Source: Varroa destructor (lineage: Eukaryota; Arthropoda; Arachnida; Mesostigmata; Varroidae). From it: 64,000 nucleotides of DNA. The translations under genes were made by a program, and so were the position numbers. The first letter of the stretch is position 1; each line of letters begins with the position of its first letter. Positions 13,211-24,580 of this stretch are shown here, one piece after another. The notes under the pieces are model-generated. The model saw only the letters and a list, made by a program, of their open reading frames with translations. It searched no databases and was not told the origin of the DNA. The DNA is taken from the NCBI RefSeq assembly GCF_002443255.2, contig NW_019211454.1, positions 36,119,877 to 36,183,876 of the forward strand, written 5' to 3'.

Positions 13211-13540
13211 AACCTTTGTAAACCGCCAGAGCTCCAGATTCTAGTTACGGTTTTGCCTAAACTTGATGAGCTTGTGTTAAGGAGCAAAAAGGCTAGCCAT
13301 AATCGGGGTGGCAATAGATTGTACAAATATGACTAGCAGCTGTATTTTTTCAATGAGCCATAATGGGTTTATAGACCCACGATGAGTATATATGATAACT
13401 GTAAATAGAATACATTCATTATAATAAAGCAGTGTAATTTTTGTTTTAAGCGACGATTAATTTATGTTCTAGCGTTGAGTTAAGGGAATAGTACTGCAAA
13501 GTATTTTCAATCGTGATATCGTATTTGTACGTGTATTAAC

Positions 13541-13790
13541 CTGAAACGTATCGGGATGCGTCCTCTCCAACTCCTGGCAGATGAGCCTCAGTTTGGTGCT
13601 GACATCGTTCGTCGGATATCCTGAGCACATGTTCGAGACCGATTTCAGCCGTTGCAGTCCTAGTTTTTTGTGCATTGGCCCGCATGAGCGTAATTTCGCT
13701 CGCAGGTAACGACCACAGAGCGCTTTGGCCTGTTCCGTCATTTCTGCCGTTGTGACTGGTGCCGCTTTCCAACCTATACTCGTTGATAAT
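13541..13790 (-). CDS. Bok: Bok/Buffy-type Bcl-2 protein, exon with BH4-like helix and BH3
   Basis: A 250-nt exon: one leading base, then 83 codons, ending in phase 0. The acceptor is TTGTTGTTGCAG and the donor is TTTCAG|GTTAAT. The translation begins LSTSIGWKAAP, a segment typical of arthropod Bok/Buffy proteins. It continues TEQAKALCGRYLRAKLRSCG, matching the Bok helix QAKALxxxYxxxRLxxxG, and LGLQRLKS. BH3 lies at residues 63-79 (VSTKLRLICQELERTHP); the usual Gly-Asp before Glu-Leu-Glu reads Cys-Gln. The leading A completes an AG-ending codon from the 24.6 kb exon to give Arg. The Met in the middle of the exon (residue 17) could be an alternative start, but the acceptor argues for upstream coding exons. 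Confidence 0.92.
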
Positions 13791-14967
13791 CTGCAACAAC
13801 AACCCCACAATGCGCCCGAGATACATACAGCGTAATGTCAGTGCTAATGTTACAACAGTCATTTATTTTGGCTATTGAGACGTAGTTGTCAGGATTTGAC
13901 GTCGTTCATCGATTAGAGCATTTTGGACCATTTGCGGGTAGAATTAGTTTGCATATTGCTACAATGTTTTAGACGTAATGAATCTGATTTTGTTATATTG
14001 TTGCACCGAGTTGGACCGCGTTGATTATTGCGCTAAGAGCTTGAATGAGATACTTTTCGAATACGTAAAATATACGCGCTTGCATTCGTTCCTGACGAAA
14101 CCCAGACTGTCAAACAAAAGCCATTTAGATCATTGTAAAAACGAGAGCGCTATCTGTTTAATAACATTTGCACTTCTTGTAGTCTCCAAAACGGCGTTTT
14201 GATTCTATGCAAGCAGATATACAGTTTGGCTAACAGCTTAACCCAGAGTGTCAACAAATACTAGTTAAGATATTTCTACTGTTCGATAGACAAATTATGA
14301 ATGTTGAAAATGGGCACTTTCGCTTGAAACCTGAAAAGCCAAGTACGCATAGGAATATCCTACGGCAATGTACAAGAGCTCTTGAGATCTATACGATCCT
14401 GGACATCGGTTCTATCGCCTAATAGGAACAATGAAATGCTCCCCGAAAGCGTGATCAGTACATTTCTTCATAAAGATGATGAAGTAGCACAACTAATAGA
14501 AAATAGTAATTACCTAAGAACGAGCAGCTGGACGACCAAAACTGTTTGAGTCGACCCATTTAGGGGGCAAAAAAATGTCCAGTAATATTACCTTAACCTG
14601 GTGGCTCATCCGCGAAGGTACAGCCATTGTCGAATCCAACGAAAAACTATTAGGATTGTTTTGGCACTCTCTTACTTTGACGCATGTATATAGAAGCTGA
14701 CATAAGGCATGGTAGCGAATGTTTACTGGCTTTATACAAAAATAGCTTGTCGTAGCTTCGCCAGCCAGTATGAAAAAAAGTGAGCTTTAAATGGTGCTTT
14801 AGCCCAGTATTGTAACTTAAACAATGGTGAGGGTTTCGTAAAATAATATATCCAAAGTCCGAAACGTAACCAAAAACGTTATCGATATATAAAATATAAG
14901 CATTAATATATTGGGTTGAAAGGAAAGTTTTCACGCCTTATTCCGCGAATGAAGGACACACACCTCC

Positions 14968-15727
14968 TACAGTAAGTTGTTCATTACGTTTTCCCATCTT
15001 GCTATTAAATGATAAACGCTGTCTCATCAGAAAACACCTGGTGCCTTCTCAAAAACATTTTCCAACAGCGTTTTAAGTTGTTGACTCATATTGACGTTAA
15101 GGCCACGAACGTGATTGTTCAGTGGACGACGTGAGTGAAAATCAATTGGTATAAGGTCCGGAGAAGATGCAGGATGCAACGAAACCTTTTATTCAGGAGG
15201 GCAGCCTGAATGATGTTCGTCGTATCTAGCCTCGCGTTGTAGTAAGCTAACCTGACGGCGTTGTTCGGGTGGTTTGTTTTGAATAACCCACTTGACTTGA
15301 TGCAATTAGGCCAAAGAGACGTGCTGACCAAATCTGGCCCGTGGAAAAAAATTCTTAGTGATATAGGTTCCGGTCCAAGCAGACACAAAGCATAATCTTT
15401 CCGAATGAAACTCTGGTTAAACTCTAGGCCCTGCCTTCTCTTCTGAAGCCATTCAATCCAATTTATGTCGATGGACAGACATCGCTTCTTATCATCGGTG
15501 ACAATTCTGCGTAAAAATGGATTATTGCGTTGTGCTGCATGACGCACGATGTCAAGCGCAGTGTTAAGAGGTAGCGTTCAGCTGTAATTCCTGTTGGATT
15601 CGAAGAGTGCATAAAGCACACTAGTTCTAAATTTCTGTGCAAGCCCAAAGTATCTGAGCTGGGTAACGACGACCGAGCGGCTGCAGCCCATCGTCCCGGT
15701 CAATTTTCAGGTTGTTTACTGGCCGCC
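14968..15727 (-). mobile_element. Decayed mariner-family (Tc1/mariner) transposase relic
   Basis: On minus, the region reads through transposase landmarks in order, with frameshifts. They are GRPVNN (from the linker between HTH motifs), NNPFLRRIVTDDKKRC (normally FLRRIVTGDEKW, first catalytic Asp), and YYNARLDT (normally QHDNARPHT, with the second catalytic Asp changed to Tyr). Then, in another frame, come SSPDLIPIDF (SPDLAPSDY, third catalytic Asp) and finally IARWENVMNNLL before a TAG at 14970-14968. The longest uninterrupted piece is 15119-15547. Changed catalytic residue and frameshifts mean it is inactive. I did not locate the terminal inverted repeats. It lies in an intron in the same orientation as the host gene. 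Confidence 0.82.
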
Positions 15728-16980
15728 TTTTTTCAAAGGGGCCTTTAAGTGGTCGTTGTCAGACGGTCCGTTCTGGCACGGACACCGTTTTTCAACTTCG
15801 CAGTTTGTTCAGGAAGAGCACCACTAGATATATTCAAAATGAGCATCCTTAACTGTTTCGGACCCGTGGTGGCCTATATATGGTACAGAAGACGTTGGGA
15901 ATGTATTTTTCTTCTGTTTTAGAACATCAATTCTTGAAAAGATCTCTGTCGAAATTGCGCCTGTAGTACAATACTGTCGTAACCGGCTAATAGAGTACTT
16001 CCAAACATCATTCCAGAATTAAACAACAAAACAAGGAAAATATCGTGGGTATTTTATTCCAGCCTAATACATAAAACTAAATGCATTAAATGTCTGGTGA
16101 AGAAGCGAGACACAAGCCAGTTCGCCTGGCAGGTTGTTGTGCTAATGCTTTTCATCACTGACAGAGTGCGTCACGACAGCTTTCAGATTTCGATTTAGGA
16201 AGAAAGCTGGCTCAGTTGTGCCTTTCTTTTCTTCGAAAAATGGTGACAATTAATCAAAAGTGGGTCTCGATTCGTCGACGAGACAGTATGCTATTTTCAT
16301 GTGCGACAACTAGTAATTGTTGAACCATTAATTAGAGTTCTATTAAAATAAACAGGAGAGTGTAGTAATGGAATTTAATAAACTGTAAATAATTTAAGTA
16401 GCTAAATTTAATAATAAACTTGGGCGATAAATTTTTGAGGTAGTGACAAAGCCACTAAATGAAGCATTTTTACGATTAAACTATAGGCGTCAATATTTAT
16501 GGTCTCAATAAAATGAAGAGCTGGTGAAGGAAAAGCGATTTGATCGCTACCATTTTGGGAAACATGTGATTGTGTAAAAAAACGCAGAGACAGCTGAAAA
16601 AATTAAAAGGCGGAGATTGGAATCTATACGATAAAGATAGAGCAATGAAGCAAACTAATTCAGCACATATCGATGTTGCTGTACGTGCCTATTTGAATGT
16701 AGAAGTTAAGGTTCATTCGATGAGCCTAGGAGAAGGCCATTCCTTAACCACTGCTGTCGCATGACTTGGCAACTTTCGTTACGTTCACGATAGCAGCGTT
16801 ATCGATTGTAGAAAGCGGTACATATATCAATCTATCAAATTTTTTTTCGTTACTGATAGGCGGGCGTTATAAAAAGGTGCTACATTTATTATAGTATTAA
16901 GCTGTACGTTACATAAGAAATTGTCTGCCTATCAAATCTGATCATGATATGCAACTGTGTCTAAATGTCTTAGGCTTTAC

Positions 16981-17178
16981 CATCTGCGGCTGACTCTTGT
17001 TTCAGCATTTCCTCAGCCCTATTGACATTTTTGGTAATATCAAATGATAGAGTACGACTTTTATGTACATAGACTAAGCGTCCGGCCGCCACAGAGAGCT
17101 TCCTAGGAAATTTTGTTTTTAAAGTCACACGTAGTAAATCGTCCTTTATTGAAACAACTGCCGTACTGCAACTAATTA
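16981..17178 (-). CDS. Possible exon or small ORF, unknown product
   Basis: An open frame (16970-17194) begins with ATG and reads MTSSTVISCSTAVV, then a basic stretch with KTKFPRKLSVAAGRLVYVHK and an acidic helix-like end (NRAEEMLKQESAADG). A good acceptor (TTCTTCTACAG) lies inside the first codons, and a GATG|GTAAAG donor lies just before the stop, so it could equally be an internal exon of 198 nt. Its end phase does not fit the Bok-type exon at 13.8 kb. No family is recognised. Confidence 0.28.
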
Positions 17179-20100
17179 CTGTAGAAGAAGTCATTGAAAT
17201 GGGTATGAAAGAGACATATGTTTTGTTTACTCTATCGAGACAATACTTCTATCACAATCACACATTCTTTTAAATTAATTTGTTTTTTTCCCTATACGAA
17301 CTTCTATGTTTCGAGCTGTACGTTCGGCATCGTCGTCAGGCATTCCCTCAAACGGCTGGCTCCCAGAGCAAAACAAAGTGTGTTTACACCCGGATTCTGA
17401 CCTAGACCACAATGCGTTTCTACGATTAACATGCAAATTCGTTATCCACTATGCTATCACTCTATATAAGCAAGTTCTCAGAATCGCCTTTCTTTGGGTA
17501 TAGCAGTGATCTTACTGGTATTATGTGGGTTTTTTTTTACATATACAGACATATAAAACGGTATGGCAACCATAAAAGCAATTAAAAAATTTAAAAATAA
17601 TTTTTTCCCACTACATTTTTTTCTAAATATTATTTTTCGTAATAATGTTCGCAAACGCTAAGCTTGAATCAGCATGACAGCGCGCTGGTCAGTTATGGTT
17701 AACATGCAAGCGCACTTGAAAAGATGTATATTAGCCACCTAAACAATGCCGCCCCTTAAGTATACAGGTATGTTTTCCTAATATAGGCCAAGTGACTTTT
17801 TCCATAAATTTCAACTTTTAGCGGTCAAATGACTATAGGGGTCTCATTATCTGATTGGGAAAACCGTTCGTTCGTTGAGTTTTATCGCCTACCCAAGAAT
17901 GATCACTATGAACTTCTGAGAGGTCTGTAGTTTTGGCAATTATGTCAAAGAAAGGTTAGAGAAAATTCAGGAACAAGAATGACGTGTGATTGCAAATTCT
18001 GCAACAGTAGCTCCAAGATGGCGTGCAACTAGAAAAATGTTATTTCTACCTTGTTTCTTATTGCAGCTGGGGATTTAGAGCGTGTCTTCTCCAATCTACG
18101 GCAGATAATTCCTTATTTACTAATGATCAGTAGCAATGCTGAATCAGTACATGACGAAGATGCAAATCTTCGTAGATTGCACATTTTTCTTAATCGTGCA
18201 TCGATAAAGCAGTTTCTAAATTGTGCGGCGAACAGTGATATTTTGCGCTTGATGTCGATAATAATTTTGGCCAGGTATTGCACCTATCTGTTAAAATGGA
18301 CAGTCTCAAATAGAATAAACAATGTATATTTAATAAAAAGTATGTGTAACGCGCAGCATTAACTTCATTAAATATGAACGGAGTCGCTTCCGTCAGTCGC
18401 CTAGAGCTTTTACGTGTCGATATCGATAATGAATAGCTGAACAGCCTTTAGAATGATACGCTGAAAGATACCTGTTCACGCCATCAAAATAATTTTCTAA
18501 CTGCGTGTCATGATCAAAACACTGACACGTACGCTCTACGAAATGGCGTCGACGTCATTGCGTCTAGGCACCGTATTTTTTTTTATCAAGCCAGCCTAAG
18601 TCGTTTTATATTCATAGTTCTTAAATTGTTTTACGGTTTGTATAGTTTCGCAAACTTGGGAAACACATAGAAAACATACAGCTGCTGACGCATAACATGC
18701 ACTGCAAGCATTGTAAACACATTGCTATCTAGAAACGATGCTGAAATGAGCATTTTGATTTCTACTCCAAAAATCTTTTGAGCCTTTTGCAACTCAAGAG
18801 GCTATAGACCAAATAAAGAAAAGCTTCGTTTTCATTTATGTGAATTAAAATGTGACTCGCATCATCCTTCCAAATCAAGCCTAAATTTAAATAATTATCA
18901 TCAACTGATGCGCACAAACGAGATCGAAGTAGAATAACATAGTTCTGTTATAAGTTGTTTTTTTTTTCTAAACGTTGTGTAAATTGGTGGTTGTTAGTGA
19001 TAAAAATACGTTACATAAGTTACGTATTGCACAGGAAGTGCCATTTCAGAAATGTACTTACGCGCTCAACGAAAAAAATAGTTCTTTGTATAGTTGGGCA
19101 AATTTCCTTCACCGTTGGATCTACCTATTCGATGACGAGCTTTGTAAGGATACATTGTTTGTCATAAGTTCTCGCTTAGTCTCTCAATATAATTATTGAA
19201 AATGAAAAATTAGCACCAGCGTTTCAACGACGGGAACAGCTTTCTTAACCCGACGTTTTTTGCCGATTAACGAGCCCTATTGAGAGTTCTTTCGGAACCA
19301 ACACAGCAACGATTAGAAAATTGACATATACACATATGTTTTTAACAAGATACTTATCATTAGCAGAGAAAGTAGTCTGCATGAAATAATATGCTTATTG
19401 GATATTGGAAGTGATTGATGGCTTTGAGCCGGTCCATTTGAGTCCTTCTTTAAAAGTGTTAATGTTTATGTATTGCAAACAAAAATGGGACAGTAATCGT
19501 TTTAAGATCCTATTAACCTACAGCGTATGTTCTATAACAAGTAGTAAATGTCAGCTAAAAGTTCCGGAACTAACATTATATAGTTAGGTATTTAGCAAAT
19601 CACAAGAACTCCATGGTACGTACATTGTGAAAACACGCAAACGTTCTGATGTACTGTAGAGTCCTAAATGTTCATATACTCCTAAAGTTATTTAATTTTG
19701 CACCGGCTGGATTAGAAAAATGCAAATACACCCGTAGAAGGATTGCCATTTAGGCCATACAGGCAGAAATGGAAGGGAAAAACCGTGAGCAAAGCTTATT
19801 GTACTCACAATTCTCACGAATTTACCATGGGCGGGCCGATGCTTAGCCTACCGGCATTTTAGTATTTTCATTGATCGCGTATCAATATTTGTTATTTGCT
19901 GGTATTGACTGATACGAGATTGTCTAAGGGTCCAAGGGTCACTAAAGGACGCGCGAAGGCTAATTCAGTTTTTTTGAGTGCAACCCCATTTAGAGAACCA
20001 AATGATTATTTTTTTTTGGAAAAAAAGAATATCTATCACCAATCAAGTGCAGATCGGCTCCAACGGTAAGTGCTTTGTTTGCAGCTTTTGGTCAGTGTAA

Positions 20101-20703
20101 GCCCCTGCATTTTGAGATATTTGTCTACCACCTATCACCCTAACATTTAATTCAGTTAGGACTTTTAAGTTAGCGAGAATAAACCTACCAACATCACACG
20201 ACTACTATTCAAAGCAGTTAGGATATAAAGGAGGAATATTTTAAAAAGGAAAGTTAAATCTATATACAGTTGCAGAAACAACTCAACAACAAAGAAGTTT
20301 GGATTCAGACGTCTAGCTCCGCATATTATGCATTTGAGTCCTATAAACGTATATGAGGAAATATCCAATTCGCTACTCAACAAAAACGATTATGATTTTA
20401 TCGAATCAAACTGATCACTTCTGATATTTTGCCATCGTTGTTGAGAGGGTGGACAATCCGAGATACCCGGAAGGCTGAAGGTATCTAATAGGATTTTTGA
20501 TCAACACTAATTAGCTTTAAGAGTGCTAAACAACTCTGACAAATTGATTACTAACTAAATTGAGTGCTACAAATTTAAGGACAGTCACTTCGTTCAGTCT
20601 GAATGAATTATTATAATTGAATATTCGGTCATAATACATGATAGAGTAATAAAAAATAAAGGATTTTCAACTGTTGCCTGACGACTCCTAACACTAGTAT
20701 GGC

Positions 20704-21023
20704 TTGTTACACATTAGCACGCGAGCACTACTGACGAGCACACACCCAGCTGATCCGTCATCCAACCATGTCGTAAAGTACTCGCAAAGACGCGCTGGTA
20801 TCACAGCGCCAGCGGCATATTGCAAACGATGGGGTCGCCAGCTAGAACAGTTAAAACTACAGCTACGACCGTTACAACCACCTCGAGTGATGGCACCAGT
20901 AGCCGTCGGCGTTTCCGTTTCTGCGGAGCCTTTTGGAGTGAGTGCACAAGATAAGTCGGTCGCCTCGGCTTCATTATCATCAACAGCAAAAGTCAAAGGT
21001 TTGTCCAACAGTTGATTGCCCAT
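20704..21023. other. GC-rich island open on both strands, unknown
   Basis: This 300-bp island is open in several frames. The minus strand gives a 109-codon frame from an ATG (MGNQLLDKPLTF, an acidic part, then Cys/Trp-rich sequence ending VLMCNKPY). The plus strand gives a 103-codon frame and a third frame rich in Thr/Ser ending RRRFRFCGAFW near a GGA|GTGAGT donor. A TATCGAT box precedes the minus ATG. The openness is largely explained by high GC, so I cannot choose a strand. It could be a regulatory island, an alternative exon of the surrounding gene, or an old repeat. Confidence 0.25.
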
Positions 21024-22773
21024 ATCGATATTAAGCGGTGCATGGGGGTTCTCACTTATATGAGGTCCACAATGACTTTCTTGTACGCAACCCTGCTACT
21101 TATATTGATGGAACCCATCAGTTCCATTCGGCAAACATGATAAATCTTGATGACACTGAAAAGAGTATTTTCAATCCATGGCGTGGCCGTAGTCATACAA
21201 AGGGACGAAGCTGCTAGCTAGAAGATCTTTCCACTCACAGATAAATAAAGAACATCTTTTCGAACTTACTGTGAGTTGAACAAAACGATATGCACAACAC
21301 CACACAAATATTAAAGACTGTATTCCTGCAGTAAACTACGTTGAAGAACCTATTCCTGTTGTCATTGGTACTTGAATAAGTTAGTGGCGTGAGTTGTGTG
21401 CGATAGCTTCTATGGGTCCGGCTATTTGACGAGACGCCTACAATATTAATATGCAAGAATAACGCCGATTGTAACTTCTCTTGGTCAAGGCACAGGGGTG
21501 ATATTTCCTTGTAGTCTTATGCAGCTGAGCTGGCGCCACATCGTAGGTATAAACGGCAAACTCAAACACGGATTCTCCAGCTATCCATCGGACAGTGGAC
21601 CCGCACAACGAAATCTTCTCTCCGTTGTGTTTTCCTGGTTGCCTGCCTATAACAGGTAGTGTATTATCGGGAACCTCGGTCAAATGACATCAAGCAGGAT
21701 ACATCAAAAGGGCCGAACAAGACCATTACATAGTCCCTAGTTCCGTTCTGTCTATTTGGTAAGTTACTCATTGAGAAACACGCCATCGACTGTGAAAATG
21801 GCAGTGCTGAGAGAATTAACTGAAGTAAGTTACAAATACGAGACTATTTAGGCTGCAAGTACGTAACAACTTGCGGCCAATATGCGGCCAAAATCCTGAG
21901 ATGTAAGTGAACGCGGTAGTGGCATCGAATTTAGGTCTACAGAATTAGGTACTTGGTATTAATACAGATAGCTATGTACTCAAGCAAGACACAATAGAAG
22001 TGTGTCTTGAGATTATATATATATATATATATTGATAGAAAAAAGTAACTAGTTTCATAGTAGCGCTTTCGTGAGGACAACTGTGCTATAAAAATTGGCG
22101 ATGAATTTAGTGCAGGTCCCAGCGTGACCCCGAGGGCGTGCCATCATTGATGACAAAGAAAAAGAAGATTATGGTTATTTATAATCGAAAATCGGAGCAA
22201 TCTGCCGGAAAAGTTACCTAGTACGTTAAACATACTATGTATGATTATTATGTATAAATACATAACGCAAGTAAGATAACTTGGTGAAAGAAGGATTAAG
22301 AAACGATATCAGCTGCTGGATAGCCAGTAGACAAGTGCTTCCCTAAAGGTCTAAAATGTTTCCAGATTATTTTTCCAATGTTAGCGCCCACAAATATCGA
22401 TATATGTTATTTTAAATTAAATAGATAACGTTGGCGGTCTTAGTAATGGATTCATAGAATATGATGGAAGATGCTTTCCGGTTAACGTTGTCGTTAACTT
22501 TTGTCGTCTACCATTTACCTCATTAGAATATACTGGATGTATTTTAGTTGAATCAAGACGAAAACAGCTGAGATTAGCTTCTTATATAATAGCTAGATAA
22601 TAGGCCTATAAAACTGAATCGTGACGTACGCGCTTTCGTCTTCGTACACCTTACTCATTGAATGGTTACAGTGAACGGGGCCTCTATAATACAAATTTGC
22701 TAATCTACTATATAGTCCCATAGATTCTATTCGAGAACTGTGGTTATCACAGTAACGAGATAATTGGTATATA

Positions 22774-22873
22774 NNNNNNNNNNNNNNNNNNNNNNNNNNN
22801 NNNNNNNNNNNNNNNNNNNNNNNNNNNNNNNNNNNNNNNNNNNNNNNNNNNNNNNNNNNNNNNNNNNNNNNNN
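22774..22873. other. Assembly gap of 100 N
   Basis: Exactly 100 Ns, the usual placeholder for a gap of unknown size. Both edges are TATATA, so an unresolved (TA)n repeat probably caused the break. The reading frame that spans it on the minus strand is an artefact of translating Ns. Confidence 0.97.
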
Positions 22874-24580
22874 TATATAGCACCACACCTAAATTGGAAT
22901 GAACTTTGGCAGGCTGTTTGACATAGGCATGTTTATCCGCCATTCTTGCTACTAGAAGAAAATGTTTTTTTTTTTTTCTAGGATGAATGTATAGGCTCCT
23001 GTGGTAAACAGGCGTTTTTTTCGCAATTCGTTTTGTAAATGAGCCCCATTGCCCAATATCTTGGCATTGAACATTCCCCCATTAAGATTAAAAACTTTTT
23101 TTTGCTCGAAATTGACGATCTACGCTATTGTCAGTTTTCATGCCGCTTCGGAAAAATCCAGGGAAGATACCCATGAGGCGTACCGAAAAGTTCTAAATAG
23201 GTTTTTGATTTAAAAAGGCTCAAAATGGCCTAAGAATTCAAAAAGTTTTTATTGATTGATACATCTTGGGTTTCGGTTAAAAATTAACGGCCGTTTCGGG
23301 GAGAAAAATATTAATTATCAATGAGGTCATTCAGATAAATTCCAACGGTTAGTTTTTTTTGTACCTTTTCACGCCTTTTGAGCTCTCTTGCACCTTCTGA
23401 GCGTTTGTATGCTGGAAATTTCTAGCTTTTTGATAGCCGAAAATTGAATTCCGTTGAGATGTTTTATATATAACGTACCTGATCGACTATTCGGCCAATT
23501 TAAACCCAACAGTATCTTTTAGTAGTTATAGAGGCGTGGTTTTTAACCCAAAGTTATTTGAAGATTAAAGAAGGAATATTTTGAAAATGATTCATAGATA
23601 GTTTCGATCCCGAATCGCGCTGTCATCGCGATGAAAGGTAGTTGTATTGAAAAAACGTGATCACCCGGAATGACGCTTCGAGCAAATGTAAAATATTTCG
23701 CTGACACATTTGTTTTATTTCGAAACAATTTTATAGTTCATAAGAAAAGAATCTCTACGTTCTAGAAAAGATCTGAAATGACTATTACAAGAGACATACT
23801 TGGTAAACTTATTGATTGAATTGATTATATCGTCGTTACCCAAAATAGAAATAAAAGGCCGTTGAAGCGGTCCTAACGTATAAAGGCATTATCGGCGAGC
23901 CTTTATTCCGCTAAGACTTGATGCGTCTGATATGTTTTTGAAGACATATCGTACTGGAGATTCACGATATAAGATGCTGCTATGCCGTAACTTGATTGAG
24001 CATTCTAATACGCCCTTACAAGCGCTGTAGTGTAACAAAATATGTTACGTCACGCAAACGATTAGCTACTTAGGACTGTTAATGTAGGTTAATAAGTTAC
24101 ATGTGTTTACCAGAACTGCAAGATCGAACTACGCCTAGGACGCTTCTAGCGAGGTCTGTAAGTTCTGCGAGGTGTCAGATTTGTGTAGAAGTATTTTTTT
24201 TTTACTTTTTAAGGGTAAAAACCCTAAGTATAATGAGCAAAATTCAATTTCCTTAATTTAATGCCTTTCGTTATATGATTTTCAACGTATCGAACTTTAT
24301 TACTACTAGTTTTCCATATTATTCATTACTAGTTTTTACTGTTCGATTCTAAGCATATGAAACAGGGATCAAAATGACGCCGAAATAGTCAACTTATTCC
24401 ACTCTTTGTTTCAAAACGACCGTCACATTCTATTGACCCAACGGTTTCTACACGATAGCATTCAGTGTCACTCTAAATATTCCCCTGTCGTATTCTGTCG
24501 TGCGCTAACCAGACAACGCACACTAACTGAAGCCATTTTCTGTAAAACTCTATGAAACGTTTTATCTACATCGCTCTTAC

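Larger units (their letters stand above)
2587..13540 (-). other. Intron of about 10.95 kb between the BH3 and BH1 exons
   Basis: The flanking exons meet in phase 0 and the joined protein aligns continuously with Bok proteins, so nothing coding for this protein is missing here. The interval is AT-rich with many short homopolymers and a (TA)n tract at 13165-13210. GC-richer patches lie at 2590-2960, 8.0-8.2, 9.73-10.05 and 10.84-11.17 kb. A decayed retroelement fragment lies near 12.6 kb. The rest shows nothing I can identify. Confidence 0.75.
13791..24580 (-). other. Intron of about 10.8 kb in the Bok-type gene
   Basis: The intron has a GTAAG donor at its 5' end (24580) and a TTGTTGTTGCAG acceptor at its 3' end; phases match (2 nt plus 1 nt). 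It contains a mariner relic (14968-15727), an open frame at 17.0-17.2 kb, a GC-rich island at 20.7-21.0 kb, a (TA)n tract near 22.02 kb and the assembly gap at 22774-22873. The remaining sequence is AT-rich with nothing recognisable. Confidence 0.65.

Noticed and set aside
13070..13336. Plus frame with Tyr-Ile repeat
   Set aside because: It is created by the (TA)n microsatellite next to the BH3 exon.
22593..22943. Minus frame of 116 codons
   Set aside because: It crosses the run of Ns and is an artefact.
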